Of a DNA stretch of 64,000 nt, positions 11,054 to 22,577 are shown piece after piece. Origin of the DNA: Microvelia longipes. Its lineage: Eukaryota; Arthropoda; Insecta; Hemiptera; Veliidae. The notes below the pieces were generated by a model that saw only the letters and a list, made by a program, of their open reading frames with translations, ran no database searches and was not told the origin of the DNA. The stretch covers positions 6,175,599 through 6,239,598 of the forward strand of contig JACMZG010001914.1 of NCBI GenBank assembly GCA_018340805.1, in the 5' to 3' direction. Within the stretch, counting starts at the first letter, position 1; each line of letters starts with the position of its first letter. The translations under genes and the position numbers were made by a program.

Positions 11054-11562
11054 CATAGAAATGTATTACTAGAAGGGCCCTGTTGGTTGAATTTTTAAAC
11101 ACCGAAAAAATAACCTGACCGCCTTCGATTATCAGTATAATCTAATAAACATAACAAAATGACAATGACTTTTGTAGTAGAACGTAGCAAATATAAATCA
11201 AATTACAAACGATGTACACGAAGCCGAAAACAATTGATTCATTATGTGTGTGTGTGTGTACGACATCTTTGTGTCCTAGACGTTTCTATGGTAAGCGCGA
11301 TAAATTTCGAACATTTTCTTGGATTGAAATGAAACTTGGTAATGTCCCGAACGAATCCTATCGTTTATGATTTATGCGTGACGTTATTAAACCACAAAAA
11401 TAACCCTCAAACATTTCAAAAAATCACAAACCTTCAACCTTAACTCGCTCTAATAGAGGTTTCAATGAGGTTACATAAAGCCCCTGAAACCCCCAAAATG
11501 ATGTCTCAGGCCTCTCAATGTATTGAGATAGACTATGCCCTCTCTTGTGATATATCTCTATG
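11054..11562 (+). mobile_element. CATAGAG-ended inverted-repeat transposon (copy 1, complete)
   Basis: The left end CATAGAAATGTATTACTAGA and the right end, reversed, CATAGAGATATATCACAAGA are inverted copies. The 8 bp outside are CTTACAAA (left) and ATTACAAA (right), a target duplication with one mismatch. Length is 509 bp and no transposase frame exists, so it is a non-autonomous class II element. The interior contains GAGGTTACATAAAGCCCCTG and CTCAATGTATTGAGATAGAC, shared with copies near 25440, 30682, 37045, 44181 and 50985. The superfamily is unassigned; an 8-bp duplication is compatible with hAT, P or Merlin, but the end bases fit none cleanly. Confidence 0.75.
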
Positions 11563-11754
11563 ATTACAAACTCCAATGTTTCTTATTAATATTAAAAATC
11601 CTTTGTGGTTAACTTAAATTTTGGAACGACGTTTCGAGTTCGCGAAATATATTTTTCTTTTTATTAATATATTTTTAGTTGTAATTGAGCTATCTAGTTT
11701 CATCTCATGACTTATAATTGTTATTTTACGTTGATTATTTCAAATTCTTTAAGG

Positions 11755-11890
11755 AATCGTGTCGCGCACAAGCCTTGAGCTTATGCGACACAAATGGTCA
11801 ATATATATTATTTATTTATTTATAATTTGTAATTTAATCTTGTAAACAGGTATTTATGTATAAATAAACGATTTATTATTATTATTTATA
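11755..11890 (+). mobile_element. Possible LINE 3' end
   Basis: A stem-loop (TGTCGCGCAC ... TTATGCGACA) is followed by TTATTTATTTATAATTTG, TTGTAAACAGG and TATAAATAAACGATTTATTA. This resembles the 3' end of insect non-LTR elements. Only one copy is seen, so the assignment is weak. Confidence 0.35.
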
Positions 11891-12423
11891 ATCAACGTAT
11901 CGAATGGAAACGTAACACAAAATAAATATTTACATAAACAATAAGATGTCCGTCTTACTTTTCTTGATTATTTTGGTGATTTAGAGGTATCTCATCAGTA
12001 TCTCAGGTATATTTCGCATTGTTCTTTGACATTGATATAAATCGCCGGCGACAAAACGGATAGTCCTTGATAAAAGATAATTTAAAAGATATTTTTTTGA
12101 TAGTCCTTGAGGTTAGGAGCGTCAAAACTGTTAAGAACTGTTCGTAAAGATTGTTTTGAGGTGGCCAACATTCTCACAATTAATCTAAATCACTCTATTA
12201 GTTCCTCCTTGAGTTCTATTGATTTATTATCTTTATTTGTTAAAAACAGTATCTTCGTAGATTGGTTATTTTTGACTGGTGAAATGCAACGGTATTTTTC
12301 CGTTATTAGCGGAGAGTTCAGTTTTCATTTACCGATATAAGTTGTGTACTTTGCTGAAATTTACAAATTGGTTTCGTTTCTTTAAGTAAATTACCGATAG
12401 ATATATGTAAATTTCTAAGAAGC

Positions 12424-12483
12424 ACATGACTGATATTGATCAGCCATGTGTTTTCACATAACTGATCAATATCAGTCACATGT
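12424..12483. repeat. 27-bp inverted repeat with a TTTT loop
   Basis: The arms ACTGATATTGATCAGCCATGTG and CACATAACTGATCAATATCA pair almost fully around a four-base loop. A third, partial version (GTGACTGACATCTGTCAGTT) follows at 12490-12509. It could be a foldback element remnant or a small hairpin RNA source; no mature product can be inferred. Confidence 0.7.
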
Positions 12484-12634
12484 TCAACTGTGACTGACAT
12501 CTGTCAGTTATGTGTGTTCAAATGTTCAAATTTCAAATATCTGTCGTGTTGGGTAAATTAATCATATTATTCTTGTAATTTGTCACACCATGCATCATAT
12601 TACTTTTTCTGATTGCATTTGTGCATTCTGTTAC

Positions 12635-15600
12635 AATATCCCTTGTTAGTTGTAAACTCACTGTTACAACATCCCTTATTAGTTGTAAACCTCTGTTACA
12701 ATATCCCTTGTTAGTTGTAAACCTCTTGTTACATACATCCTTATTAGTTGTAAACTGTTACAATATCCTTGTTAGTTAAACTCTCTGTTACAAACATCCC
12801 TTATTAGTTGTAAACTCTCTGTTACAATATCCCTTGTTAGTTACCCTTGTTGTAAACTCACTGACATCCCTTATTAGTTGTAAACCTCTCAATATCCCTT
12901 GTTATTGTAAACAATATCCCTTATTAGTTGTAAACTCTCTGTTACAACATCCCTTATTAGTTGTAAACTCTCTGTTACAATATCCCTTGTTAGTTGTAAA
13001 CTCTCTGTTACAATATCCCTTGTTAGTTGTAAACCTCTGTTACAATATCCTTTTAGTTGTAAACTCTCTGTTACAACATCCCTTTTAGTTGTAAACTCTC
13101 TTACCTCCTTTTAGTTTAAACTCTCTGTTATCCCTTGGTTAGTTTGTAACATCCTGTTACAACATCCCTATTAGTTGTAAACTCTCTGTTACAATAGTTG
13201 TAAACTCTCTGTAGTGTAAACTCTCTGTTACAATATCCCTTGTAGTTTAAACTCTCGTTACAACATCCCTTATTGTTGTAAACTCTCTGTTACAATATCC
13301 CTTGTTAGTTGTAAACCTCTGTTGTGTAAACTCTCTGTTACAATATCCCTTGTTAGTTGTAAACTCTCTGTTACAACATCCCTTATTAGTTGTAAACTCT
13401 CTGTTACAATATCCCTTGTTAGTTGTAAACTCTCTGTTACAATATCCCTTATTAGTTGTAAACTCTCTGTTACAATATCCCTTGTTAGTTGTAAATTCCT
13501 GTTACAAAATCCCTTATTTTGTTGTAAACTCTCTGTTACAATATCCCTTGTTAGTTGTAAACCTCTGTTTACAACAAATCTTACTACTAAACTCTCGTTA
13601 CAATATCCCTTGTTAGTTGTAAACTTCTGTACAATATCCCTTGTTAGTTGTAAACCTCTCTTGTTACAACATCCCAACATATCCCTTGTTAGTTGTAAAT
13701 TCTCTGTTACAATATCCCTTATTTGTTGTTAACTCTCTGTTACAATACCTTTTTAGTTGTAAATTCTCTGTTACAATATCCCTTATTTGTTGTAAACTCT
13801 CTGTTACAATATCCCTTGTTAGTTGTAAATTCTCTGTTAGTTGTAAACTCTGTTACAATTCCCTTGTTAGTTTGTAAAGTAAATTCACTGTTACAAATAT
13901 CCCTTTTTTAGTTGTAAATCACTGTTTACAATACCCTTATTGTTGTAAACTCTCTGTTACAAATACCTTGTTTAGGTTGTAAACTCTCTGTTACAACATC
14001 CTTGTTAGTTGTAAATTCTCTGTTACAATATCCCTTATTTGGTTTAAATTTCTGTTACAATATCCTTTATTTGTTTGTTAAACTCTCTGTTACAATATCC
14101 TTGTTAGTTGTAAATTCCTGTTACAATATCTTTTGTTGTAAACTCTCTGTTACATATCCCTTGTTAGTTGTAACTCTCTGTTACAACATCCCTTATTAGT
14201 TGTAACTCTCTGTTACAATATCCCTTGTTAGTTGTAAATTCACTGTTACAATATCCCTTATTTGTTGTAAACCTGTTACAATACCCTGTTATTGTCTGTT
14301 ACAATATCCTTATTTGTTGTAAACTCTCTGTTACAATATCCCTTGTTAGTTGTAAACTCTCTGTTACAACATCCTTATAGTGTAAACTCTCTTACAATAC
14401 CCTTTTGTAAATCTCTGTTACAATATCCCTTATTTCTTGTAAACTCTCTGTTACAATATCCCTTTTTATTGTAAACTCTCTGTTACAACATCCCTTATTA
14501 GTTGTAAATTCTCTGTTACAATATCCCTGTTAGTTGTAAATTCACTGTTACAATATCCTTATTTGTTGTAAACCTCTCTTTACAATATCCCTTGTTAGTT
14601 GTAAATTCTCTGTTTACAATATCCCTTATTTTTGGTTAACTCTCTGTTACAATATCTTGTTAGTTGTAAACTCTCTGTACAACACCTTATTAGTGTTACA
14701 ATAAATTACAATATCTTAGTAGTTGTAAACTCTCTGTTACAAACATCCTTGTTAGTTGTAACTCTCTGTACAATATCCTTGTTAGTTGTAAAATTCTCCA
14801 ATATTCCTTATTGTTGTAAACTCTCTGTTACAATATTCCTTTTGTTAGGTTGTAAACTCTCTGTTACAACATCCCTTATTTAGTTGTAAACTCTCTGTTA
14901 CAATATCCCTTGTTAGTTGTAAATTCTCTGTTACAATATCCCTTATTTGTTGTAAACTCTCTGTTACAATATCCCTTGTTAGTTGTAAACACCTGTTACA
15001 TATACCCTTATTTTTGTAAACTCTCTGTTACAAAATCCCTTAGTTTGTAAAACACTCTGTTACAACATCCCTTATTAGTTGTAAATTCTCTGTTTACAAT
15101 ATCCCTTGTTAGTTGTAATTCTCTGTTACAAATATCCCTTATTTGTTGTAAACTCTCCTGTTACAATATCCCTTATTTTTGTAAACTTCCTCTGTTACAA
15201 TATCCCTTGTTAGTTTAAATTCTCTGTTACAATATCCCTTATTGTTGTAAACTCTGTTACAATATCCCTTGTAGTTTAAATTCCTCTGTTACAATATCCT
15301 TATTTGTTGTAAACCTTTACAATATCTCTTGTTAGTTGTAAACTCTCTGTTACAACATCCCTTATTAGTTGTAAACTCTGTTACAATATTCCTTGTTAGT
15401 TGTAAATTCTCTGTTACAATATCCCTTATTTGTTGTAAACTCTCTGTTACAATATCCCTTAGTTGTAAACACTCTGTTACAACATCCCTTATTAGTTGTA
15501 AACTCTCTGACAATATCCCTTGTTAGTTGTAAATTCTCTGTTACAATCCCTTATAAACTCCTGTTATTGTTAGTTGTAAACTCTCTGTTACAACATCCCT

Positions 15601-16700
15601 TATTATGTAATCTCTGTTACAATATCCCTTGTTAGTTGTAATTCTCTGTTACAATATCCCTTGTTTTTTAAACTCTCTGTTACAATAACCTTGTTTTTTA
15701 AATTCACTGTTACAAACCCTTATTTGTTGTAAATCTTGTTTACAATATCCCTGTTATTTGTAAACACTCTGTTACAAATCCCTTTTAGTGTAAATTCTCT
15801 GTTACAAATATTTCCTTGTTAGTTGTAAATTCTCTGTTACAATTACCCTTATTGGTTGTAAACTCTCTGTTACAATTCTCTGTTAGTTGTAAATCTAAAT
15901 GTACAATATCCCTTATTTGTTGTAAACTCTCTGTTACAACATCCCTTATTAGTTTAAACTCTCTGTTACAAATATCCCTTGTTTAGTTGTAAATTCTCTG
16001 TTACAATACCCTTATTTGTTGTAAACTCTGTTACAATATCCCTTGTTAGTTGTAAATTCATCTGTTACAATATCCTTATTTTGTTGTAAACTCTCTGTTA
16101 CAACATCCCTTATTATTTAAACTCTCTGTTACAATATCCCTTGTTAGTTGTAAAATTCTCTGTTACAACATCTCTTAATTGTTGTAAACTCTCTTTACAA
16201 TATCCTCTGTACTCTGTTGTAAATACAATATCCCTTGTTAGTGTAATTGTTAACAACTTCTGTTACAATATCCCCTTAGTTGTAAAACTTCTGTTACCAA
16301 CATTGTTGAACTCTCTGTTACAATATCCCTTGTTATTGTTGTTGTTAAATGTCTCTGTTACAATATCCCTTATTATTGTAAAACTCTCTGTTACAACATC
16401 CCTTTAGGTAAACTCTCTGTTACAATATCCTTATTAGTTGTAAACTCTCTGTTACAGCATCCCTTATTAGTTGTAAACTCTCTGTTACAATACCCCTTAT
16501 TAGGTTGTAAATACAATACCCTTTTTAGTTGTAAACTCTCTGTTACACTTCCCCTATTGTAAACTCTTCTTTACAGTTGTAAACTCTCTGTTACACTTTC
16601 CCCTATTAGTTGTAAACTCTGTGTTACAATATCCCTTATTAGTTGTAAACTCTCTGTTAAAATTTCCCTTATTTGTTGTGTTCTCATTGTAAACTTAATA
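12635..16700. repeat. 4-kb satellite, 33-bp unit (TTAGTTGTAAACTCTCTGTT)
   Basis: About 120 units of TTAGTTGTAAACTCTCTGTT followed by ACAATATCCCTTG. Main variants are ATATC/ACATC, CTTG/CTTA, AGTTG/TTGTTG and AACTC/AATTC. Each unit holds an inverted pair (TTGTAA ... TTACAA). The period equals 11 codons, hence the repeated LLVVNSLLQYP frames, which are satellite translation only. Indels are dense, especially from 13840 to 16420. It is the largest array in the window. Confidence 0.97.
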
Positions 16701-16864
16701 TGAAGCATTACTCGTATTATTTGATTGATTGCCTGTCTTGAGTATTACTTTTCTAAGCTTTAATCAACCTAAGGCTACAACAACCTAGATGTTTGGTTAC
16801 CTTATAATTTTGAGGTCGAGTTCAGGCAGCCCGAATTAATACTACTCTACTCTTAGCTTTACAA

Positions 16865-16950
16865 AATTATCAAATTCTGAAAACGATTGAAGCGAGTCTG
16901 AAGTTGTAAGGGAAAGTACCGAGGCACCCCGTATCACATTTGTTTTATTA
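16865..16950 (+). mobile_element. Composite-element tail fragment
   Basis: TTGAAGCGAGTCTGAAGTTG, AAGTACCGAGGCACCCCGTA and TCACATTTGTTTT match the tail of the composite element. It lies just after the 33-bp satellite without a visible 5S block. Confidence 0.6.
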
Positions 16951-17547
16951 AATTTGACTTAGTTTAAAGGCACTATTGATGCAACTTGTCAGAGGAAACT
17001 AAATTTCATTTTCTCCTCTTTTTCTCAAGAATTTTCCTGGAATTTCAATTTGAATTTTCCCCAAGATGTTATAGAAATAAATTGGTTTTCCATGAAATTC
17101 GTCCGAGGTTGTTGAAACTGGCTTTGCTTGTGGGAGGTATAGAGTTGCATGTTTTGGACTGATGTATTTCTTCATTAAATCACAGGTTTATTTACTTCGC
17201 TTTATTATGTTATAAAGGGATATTCCTCTTTTATTAATTAATTTATGTTTATATATTTGTTATACTATTTTGCCTTTTAGTTTACGGACGAGCTAAAATA
17301 CTTCCACGGATCCTTAAGGTTCTGTGGACGTCACTTTGCATAACTCCTTGGCTTATATAGTAGATTATTTTACTTAGCAGTAAAGTGAAATTTTACTTCT
17401 GTGTAAATTTGTCTACTATCGAGCGTGGCGAGTCTATAAATAATTTCCAAAGCTATAAAATCACTTTAACGCCATATAAGATATACTATTATTTAAGCGC
17501 ATTAAAAACAAATAATTATATAAAAAGAATTTCAGTTTATTTTATAG

Positions 17548-17885
17548 ATTTTTTACTTCTCCTTATTTATACTGTAGGTATATAGGAAAGCATTGTGATT
17601 GCTAAAAAAAATCCGAAACCGTAATTTCAATGAAATTTCAGACCTCCCTAATGTTTTAAGACCTCTTATGTGGTTTTTACAAAGTTGTCTGTCTGTGTGT
17701 GTGTGGGTCTGTTATCATCGTAGCTCTCAGCGTATTTATGATAAAGAGTTGAAATCTTTACGTCTAGTTGTGCTATCTAAAATAAAATTATGACGTCATT
17801 AACCCGCTGTAATGACTCAGCAAATAATTCGAAAATTCATAAAACACCGGAAAATAATTGGGCTAAGATTTAGCGAAGGGAGGAT
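17548..17885 (+). mobile_element. Composite element, head and body (5'-half copy)
   Basis: The copy starts with the hairpin TCTCCTTATTTATACTGTAG / GGTATATAGGAAAG and carries AAAAATCCGAAACCG, GTTGTCTGTCTGTGTG, TTATCATCGTAGCTCTCAG, TTATGACGTCATTAACCC and AATGACTCAGCAAATAATTC. It is lost before the 5S block. Confidence 0.75.
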
Positions 17886-18104
17886 GATGATCACCATACT
17901 CGATATACTTCTGACAAAGTTATCTAAAAGTTTTATAATTTTATTCTTATTCTTATTTTAATTTATACACATTTTGTTTTAATAAATTGTTTCGAGAGTT
18001 GTTTTAATAGCTTTACAGCAAATATTTACATTTTACTAATACTTTCTTTTCTTACTTTTCCCTATTTTGCCGAAATAAAAAAAAATGTTTCCTACGTTTC
18101 CTTT

Positions 18105-18327
18105 TCAGATATTTTTACTTTTTCTCATTATACTGTGTTATATAGAAAAAGTTGTGTGTTAGTGCAAAATCTGACACCGGAAGTTTGCCTGAATTTCGTT
18201 TCATGTGTTTTTAAGACCTCCTGGGTGGTGTTAAAATAATCTCTATGTGTGTGTATGTATGTTAGTGTGTGCATATGTATGTGTGTGTGTATGTGGCTGT
18301 TATCATTGCAGCTTCAAGCGGTATTTA
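18105..18327 (+). mobile_element. Composite element, head fragment interrupted by a transposon
   Basis: The head motifs (TTTTTACTTTTTCTCATTAT, TTATATAGAAAAAG, GACCTCCTGGGTGG, GTGTGTATG tract, TTATCATTGCAGC) run up to GGTATTTA. There the CTTAAAATAATACTATATAT end of another element begins. Confidence 0.7.
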
Positions 18328-18705
18328 CTTAAAATAATACTATATATAGAAGGAGCACAGGACCGTAAACACAATGTAATTCCACTGATAACACGAAAGC
18401 CGGTTGACTGGTGCAACTAAGTAATGCTGCCAACCTGACAACAAAACATTATTTTAATATGTGTCATAAATATCTATTAATAAAGAAAGATCGTAAAGAA
18501 CAAATATTATAACTTAAAACACCTGCTGAGTATTTAATAAAACTGGTCTTAGATGGCAAAAGGGTGGCGGAATACAAGAATCTACTTTAGTTGCCGAGGA
18601 CTACTTTATATATAATTTTAATACATACGTTAACTACAATTTAAATGCTTTAAATTGTAACACACCGATATTTATTTAGTTTTAGAATAATAATTCATAG
18701 TTGTA
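18328..18705 (+). mobile_element. CTTAG-ended inverted-repeat transposon, right end missing
   Basis: CTTAAAATAATACTATATAT, GATAACACGAAAGCCGG and AAGGGTGGCGGAATACAAG match the reverse complement of the complete copy at 58544-59084 over about 370 bp. The far terminus is missing. It sits inside a composite-element head, giving a relative age: the head was there first. Confidence 0.75.
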
Positions 18706-18793
18706 ATTTCATTGTTGTCAGTATTTTACATTTTATGTACCTATTGGGGTTTGACAATAAAATATTTCTTTAAACTCAAGTGTTATCATTTCT

Positions 18794-18998
<205 letters not shown>

Positions 18999-19267
18999 AA
19001 TCTAGGGTATAAATGTGGAAGAATATAAAATGAAGGGAAATAAAACTATAAAATTGAGACGTGTCATGTTTAGCTTGGTTATTTTACACGAGGACATGTT
19101 TTGCTTTCCTTTAGTGAAATATGATTTATGATGCATGATATGAAAATGACATGCCCCTCTATACATGCTGCCCTGCGAAGTCATCATTCATTTTTAAGTC
19201 TAAATGAAACTTTTTAAAATGTTGCAAGTCAATCTCTTTAGACACAGGAAGTCTAATACTTTTTGAA

Positions 19268-19400
19268 CAAAGAATAATTCTGGCGCGGGGGTCCGCAAGT
19301 CGAACGAATTCCCTTTCTCTTTTACTATCTACTCTAGTCCTTCCTCAGGTTTTCGGTTATTGTTTCATATTCGGAACAGTAGAACATATAATTGTCTGAC
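19268..19400 (+). repeat. Dispersed repeat with GGCGCGG-GGTCCGC core
   Basis: AATAATTCTGGCGCGGGGGT followed by CCGCAAGTCGAACGAATTCC, with downstream TCCTCAGGTTTTCGG. Related copies lie at 21915-21960 and 22050-22180. The GC-rich core stands out in AT-rich DNA. Confidence 0.5.
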
Positions 19401-20515
19401 TATTTCCCTGATTTTTTAAAGGGAATGCTCTGCAACATAAATAGTTTCCTGACATTGATTTTGTGTCCATTGTCCATACTCATATCTAAAGTATATTTTA
19501 TTTCTTCAGAAATTAACTATTAACTATTTTACAAATTACTATTAACAGTCGTTCTAAAATTTGTTGTTGTTGTATACGTTAATAATGAAGGCAATATTCG
19601 ACCCATAAATAAATATAGTAAAAAAAATGGCTTTAGTAAATGTTATTGGACATAGTGTTTTAGTTGACCAGAAAAATGGTTTTTCCAAAATCAAACCGGA
19701 AAATGAGATTTTGTCTGATTTTTCTTTGTAAGCTTTATGTATAGGAAAGAACTTTTTACTTTCAATTAAATATTTTCTCTATAAAACTGGAAAAGTATTT
19801 GACACTGCCCATTTTCTTTTTCTAAAAATATGGCAGTCGTAGCCATGCTCTGACACTTTTAAGTGTAATGGTGTTGGTGTGTTTCTTTTTCTGTATTTTT
19901 ATGTAGCGTATACTTGAACAAGCAATGTTACTCTAAAGATACAAGATTTATTTTTTTCCAATTTTAAACTATCAATAAAATTTAATTTTATATTGAGAGG
20001 AAAACATGTTGGAACATAAATTTCACATGTACTAGGGAGACATACAACACTTTGACACTGAAACATTCTGTAATAAACATTTTTTTATTGTCTCGGACGG
20101 TTTTTAAAAGCCTTTAAATTTTAATTAATAGGAACTATTTAATATTGTTTAGAAAAGCTACAATTAACTAAGGGCACAGAAGTGCCTTCGTTAAGTCTTC
20201 AACATTTTGTTGGGATTTCATAACTATTATGAAAGATTAAATAATTAAATGAAAGATCTCTGAAATGAAATAAGAAGGCAATAAGTAAACCGTACAGTTA
20301 GTTCTACGCGACATTTTACAATGACCGATCGAAGCCCAAAAAAGAACTGCAGACGATGAGGAAAATGTAATCCTTTTATTAGAGGTTAAAAGAAGTGGCC
20401 TACTGCTTCCATGTCAAAGGATCTTCAATCAAATGCCTTCTGTGTGAAAGGAAAAGATTAAGCATAAAAAAAATTGTTAACCCTCCAAAGCCCTTGTACG
20501 TGGGCCAGGTACGTC
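19400..20515. other. AT-rich spacer, nothing recognised
   Basis: No coding, RNA or shared repeat signal found. Confidence 0.45.
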
Positions 20516-20517
20516 AT

Positions 20518-20765
20518 AGCTGGGGTCTTAAATCCCGGGACCAAAGGTAGGTCTTAGATCCTGGGACCTCAATAGGTCTTAGATCTTGTGATCGGAGTAT
20601 AGATCTTAGATCCTGGGACCTTAGTAGGTCTTAGATCTTGGGATCGGAGTATAGATCTTAGATCCTGGGACCTTAGTAGGTCTTAGATCTTGGGATCGGA
20701 GTATAGATCTTAGATCCTGGGACCTTAGTAGGTCTTAGATCTTAGGATCAAAGTAGCTCTAAAAT
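20518..20765. repeat. Tandem repeat, GATCCTGGGACC type, about 66-bp unit
   Basis: Units combine TCTTAGATCCTGGGACCTTA, GTAGGTCTTAGATCTTGGGA and TCGGAGTATAGATCT, repeated three to four times. Related pieces reappear at 21250-21330 on the far side of the GC-rich island, so the island lies within or beside this array. Confidence 0.85.
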
Positions 20766-20814
20766 TCTTGGACCATAATAGATTTCAGATCTGGATGGGA
20801 GTTTTGCCTTTTAA

Positions 20815-21240
20815 TAAAGCAAGTTAAACCCCAACCTGCGGATGCTGGTGAGATTAATGGCAGAAAACCCACACCGTCTACCGAAGCGGCTAAAACTAGC
20901 ATGTGATAACCAATAAATTTAGGACTCACCTCTGGTTGAGTTGCGGCGATTTTTAGAGCGCTGCGATTGGCAAAAACTTGGAACCAAGGCGGAAGCGGTG
21001 GTACTCAGCGGCGATAATATACCGGGGGTGGCTCGAAAAAGACAGGGAGCGGAGGCAGGCCCTCCTGCGCCTTCCATGACGCATGCGTCACGTGATCGCC
21101 TTCGTCATTAGTCGCGCAGGCGTAAACCAGCGAGCTAGTTTTGAAACTCTCAACGGGGTCACGTGAGAGTCCGCCACTAGCCTAGCGTTTCAAGCCAAAA
21201 CCGGCAAAACAGTATGCGGGTCCCACCAAAAATTCACCAA
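20815..21240. other. GC- and CpG-rich island within AT-rich DNA
   Basis: About 425 bp with roughly thirty CpG pairs by my count. It contains a perfect palindrome TGACGCATGCGTCA (near 21076-21089), two CACGTG boxes (near 21089 and 21162) and repeated GGCGG/AAGCGG motifs. No open frame of meaningful length crosses it. It could be a relic promoter-like sequence or a fragment of a GC-rich mobile element. Its composition contrast is directly visible; function is unknown. Confidence 0.6.
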
Positions 21241-21249
21241 AATCTTTGT

Positions 21250-21330
21250 ATCAGGGAAGGTCTAAGGTCTCTTATATCCAGGAATCAGAGTAGGTCCAAG
21301 GTCTTAGATCCTGGGACCAGAACCAGCTCT
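21250..21330. repeat. Distal part of the GATCCTGGGACC tandem repeat
   Basis: AAGGTCTAAGGTCTC, CAGAGTAGGTCCAAGG and TCTTAGATCCTGGGACCAGA repeat the motifs of the array at 20518-20765. Confidence 0.7.
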
Positions 21331-21914
21331 GGCCATTGTCTGTCGTCCTGTTCTAAGTAAGCCTTTCCGATGTCTTGTATAGTTGCATTGCATTGCTGTG
21401 CCAAAACATTCCGTTTTTGCTGAGACTTCTCACTGTCTAATTTACTTTAATTATAATAAGTTCCACTCTACTTTTTATTTTATTCTTATTTGAAAGTGTC
21501 CTCCATTGTAATTTAGTAAACAATTATTTATTAGGATAGATTAAAGCTGTGTTCAAAAATATCATTTATTAGACTTCCAGACTTAATTTGTATAATTTGC
21601 GTAGTGTGCACGTATGTATGAATTTAAAGTGTGGAACGGCCTTGGTGAGAGCGTATAAAGGATGACTCATTATTATCTCATATGTTGTATTTTGTATAAT
21701 ATTATCAAAAACTTTAATAACCATAACAATGCATATTATTAATTTTGATATGACTCGAAATTGGTTTCATGGTCAGTGTCTGTCAAGGTTGTGTTCTAGA
21801 AAGCAAACGATTTACTCTTATATTGGAGTGTTAGGTATTGTGTGTTAGATATAAGTGTAATAGATGTATTATTATATGTCTCTTTCAACAGATGACTTGT
21901 GTACGTTTTAAAAA

Positions 21915-22180
21915 AAATCTGGAGCGGTGGTCCGCATGTCGGGCGAATTTCCTTTGGACGCGTGTTTCCGTGCTTAACAACAATCCTGGTTGAAATGATA
22001 ATGTTTTATAGTTTTTTTTACATTATATTAGTTTACAACTACTAAATAAATAATTCTGGCGCGGTGGTCCGCTGTCGGGCGAATTTCATTTAGAATGCTT
22101 GTTTCTGCTGTTCTTAAAAACCCATTTCTTACTTAAGGTTCCGGTTCATGATTTAGAACCTGAGCAGTTATTCAATGTCA
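21915..22180 (+). repeat. Two dispersed-repeat copies with GGTGGTCCGC core
   Basis: First copy near 21918: TCTGGAGCGGTGGTCCGCAT followed by GTCGGGCGAATTTCC. Second copy near 22052: TTCTGGCGCGGTGGTCCGCT followed by GTCGGGCGAATTTCATTT. The second continues into ACTTAAGGTTCCGGTTCATG and AGAACCTGAGCAG, which relates it to 6940-7100 and 63540-63670. Confidence 0.55.
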
Positions 22181-22337
22181 AGCACTGCTCGTACTCATTT
22201 TACCTGTATTTTACAAAGGAAATGCGCATAATTATCCAGTTGATTACAAAACTATGCCTCTAAAATTAGAAGTACGCACTATTTTGCACTAGTTTAAATC
22301 TTAGTTACTTATCTCTAAGCTTAGTCAGTTATCTTAA

Positions 22338-22460
22338 GGTTTTAGCGCATTTCGCGAAACGTATTTTTTTGTCATTACAGACCTCTGAAACGGATTTGAG
22401 TCGTGGTCCGAGGTTCGACTCGACCACTGCCTAGCCTAGCAGGGTTTTTGCAAAAATCAT
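22338..22460 (+). mobile_element. Possible tRNA-like short repeat (copy 1)
   Basis: CGCGAAACGTATTTTTTTGT, CTGAAACGGATTTGAGTCG and GAGGTTCGACTCGACC contain a B-box-like GGTTCGACTC. A related, more decayed sequence lies at 34050-34180. No paired A box could be shown with confidence. Confidence 0.35.
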
Positions 22461-22577
22461 ATAAAAACTATGGTTCAAGAAAAGCTTTTTTTAAAATTAA
22501 CTTAAAATTAATATTTAAATTAATTTTATAATTTTTATTTATAATAATTAAGGGCTTAAAGGTAACTTTTGTCTTAT

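Noticed and set aside
12107..12340. 77-codon frame upstream of the 33-bp satellite
   Set aside because: No recognisable motif, length within chance expectation, no neighbouring exon.
13270..13732. 104-136 codon frames rich in LLVVNSLLQYP or its other-frame equivalents
   Set aside because: They are the 33-bp satellite read in several frames and both strands; the 11-codon period explains the lack of stops.
12635..16700. CRISPR array
   Set aside because: Units are contiguous with no unique spacers, and the sequence is eukaryotic in character.
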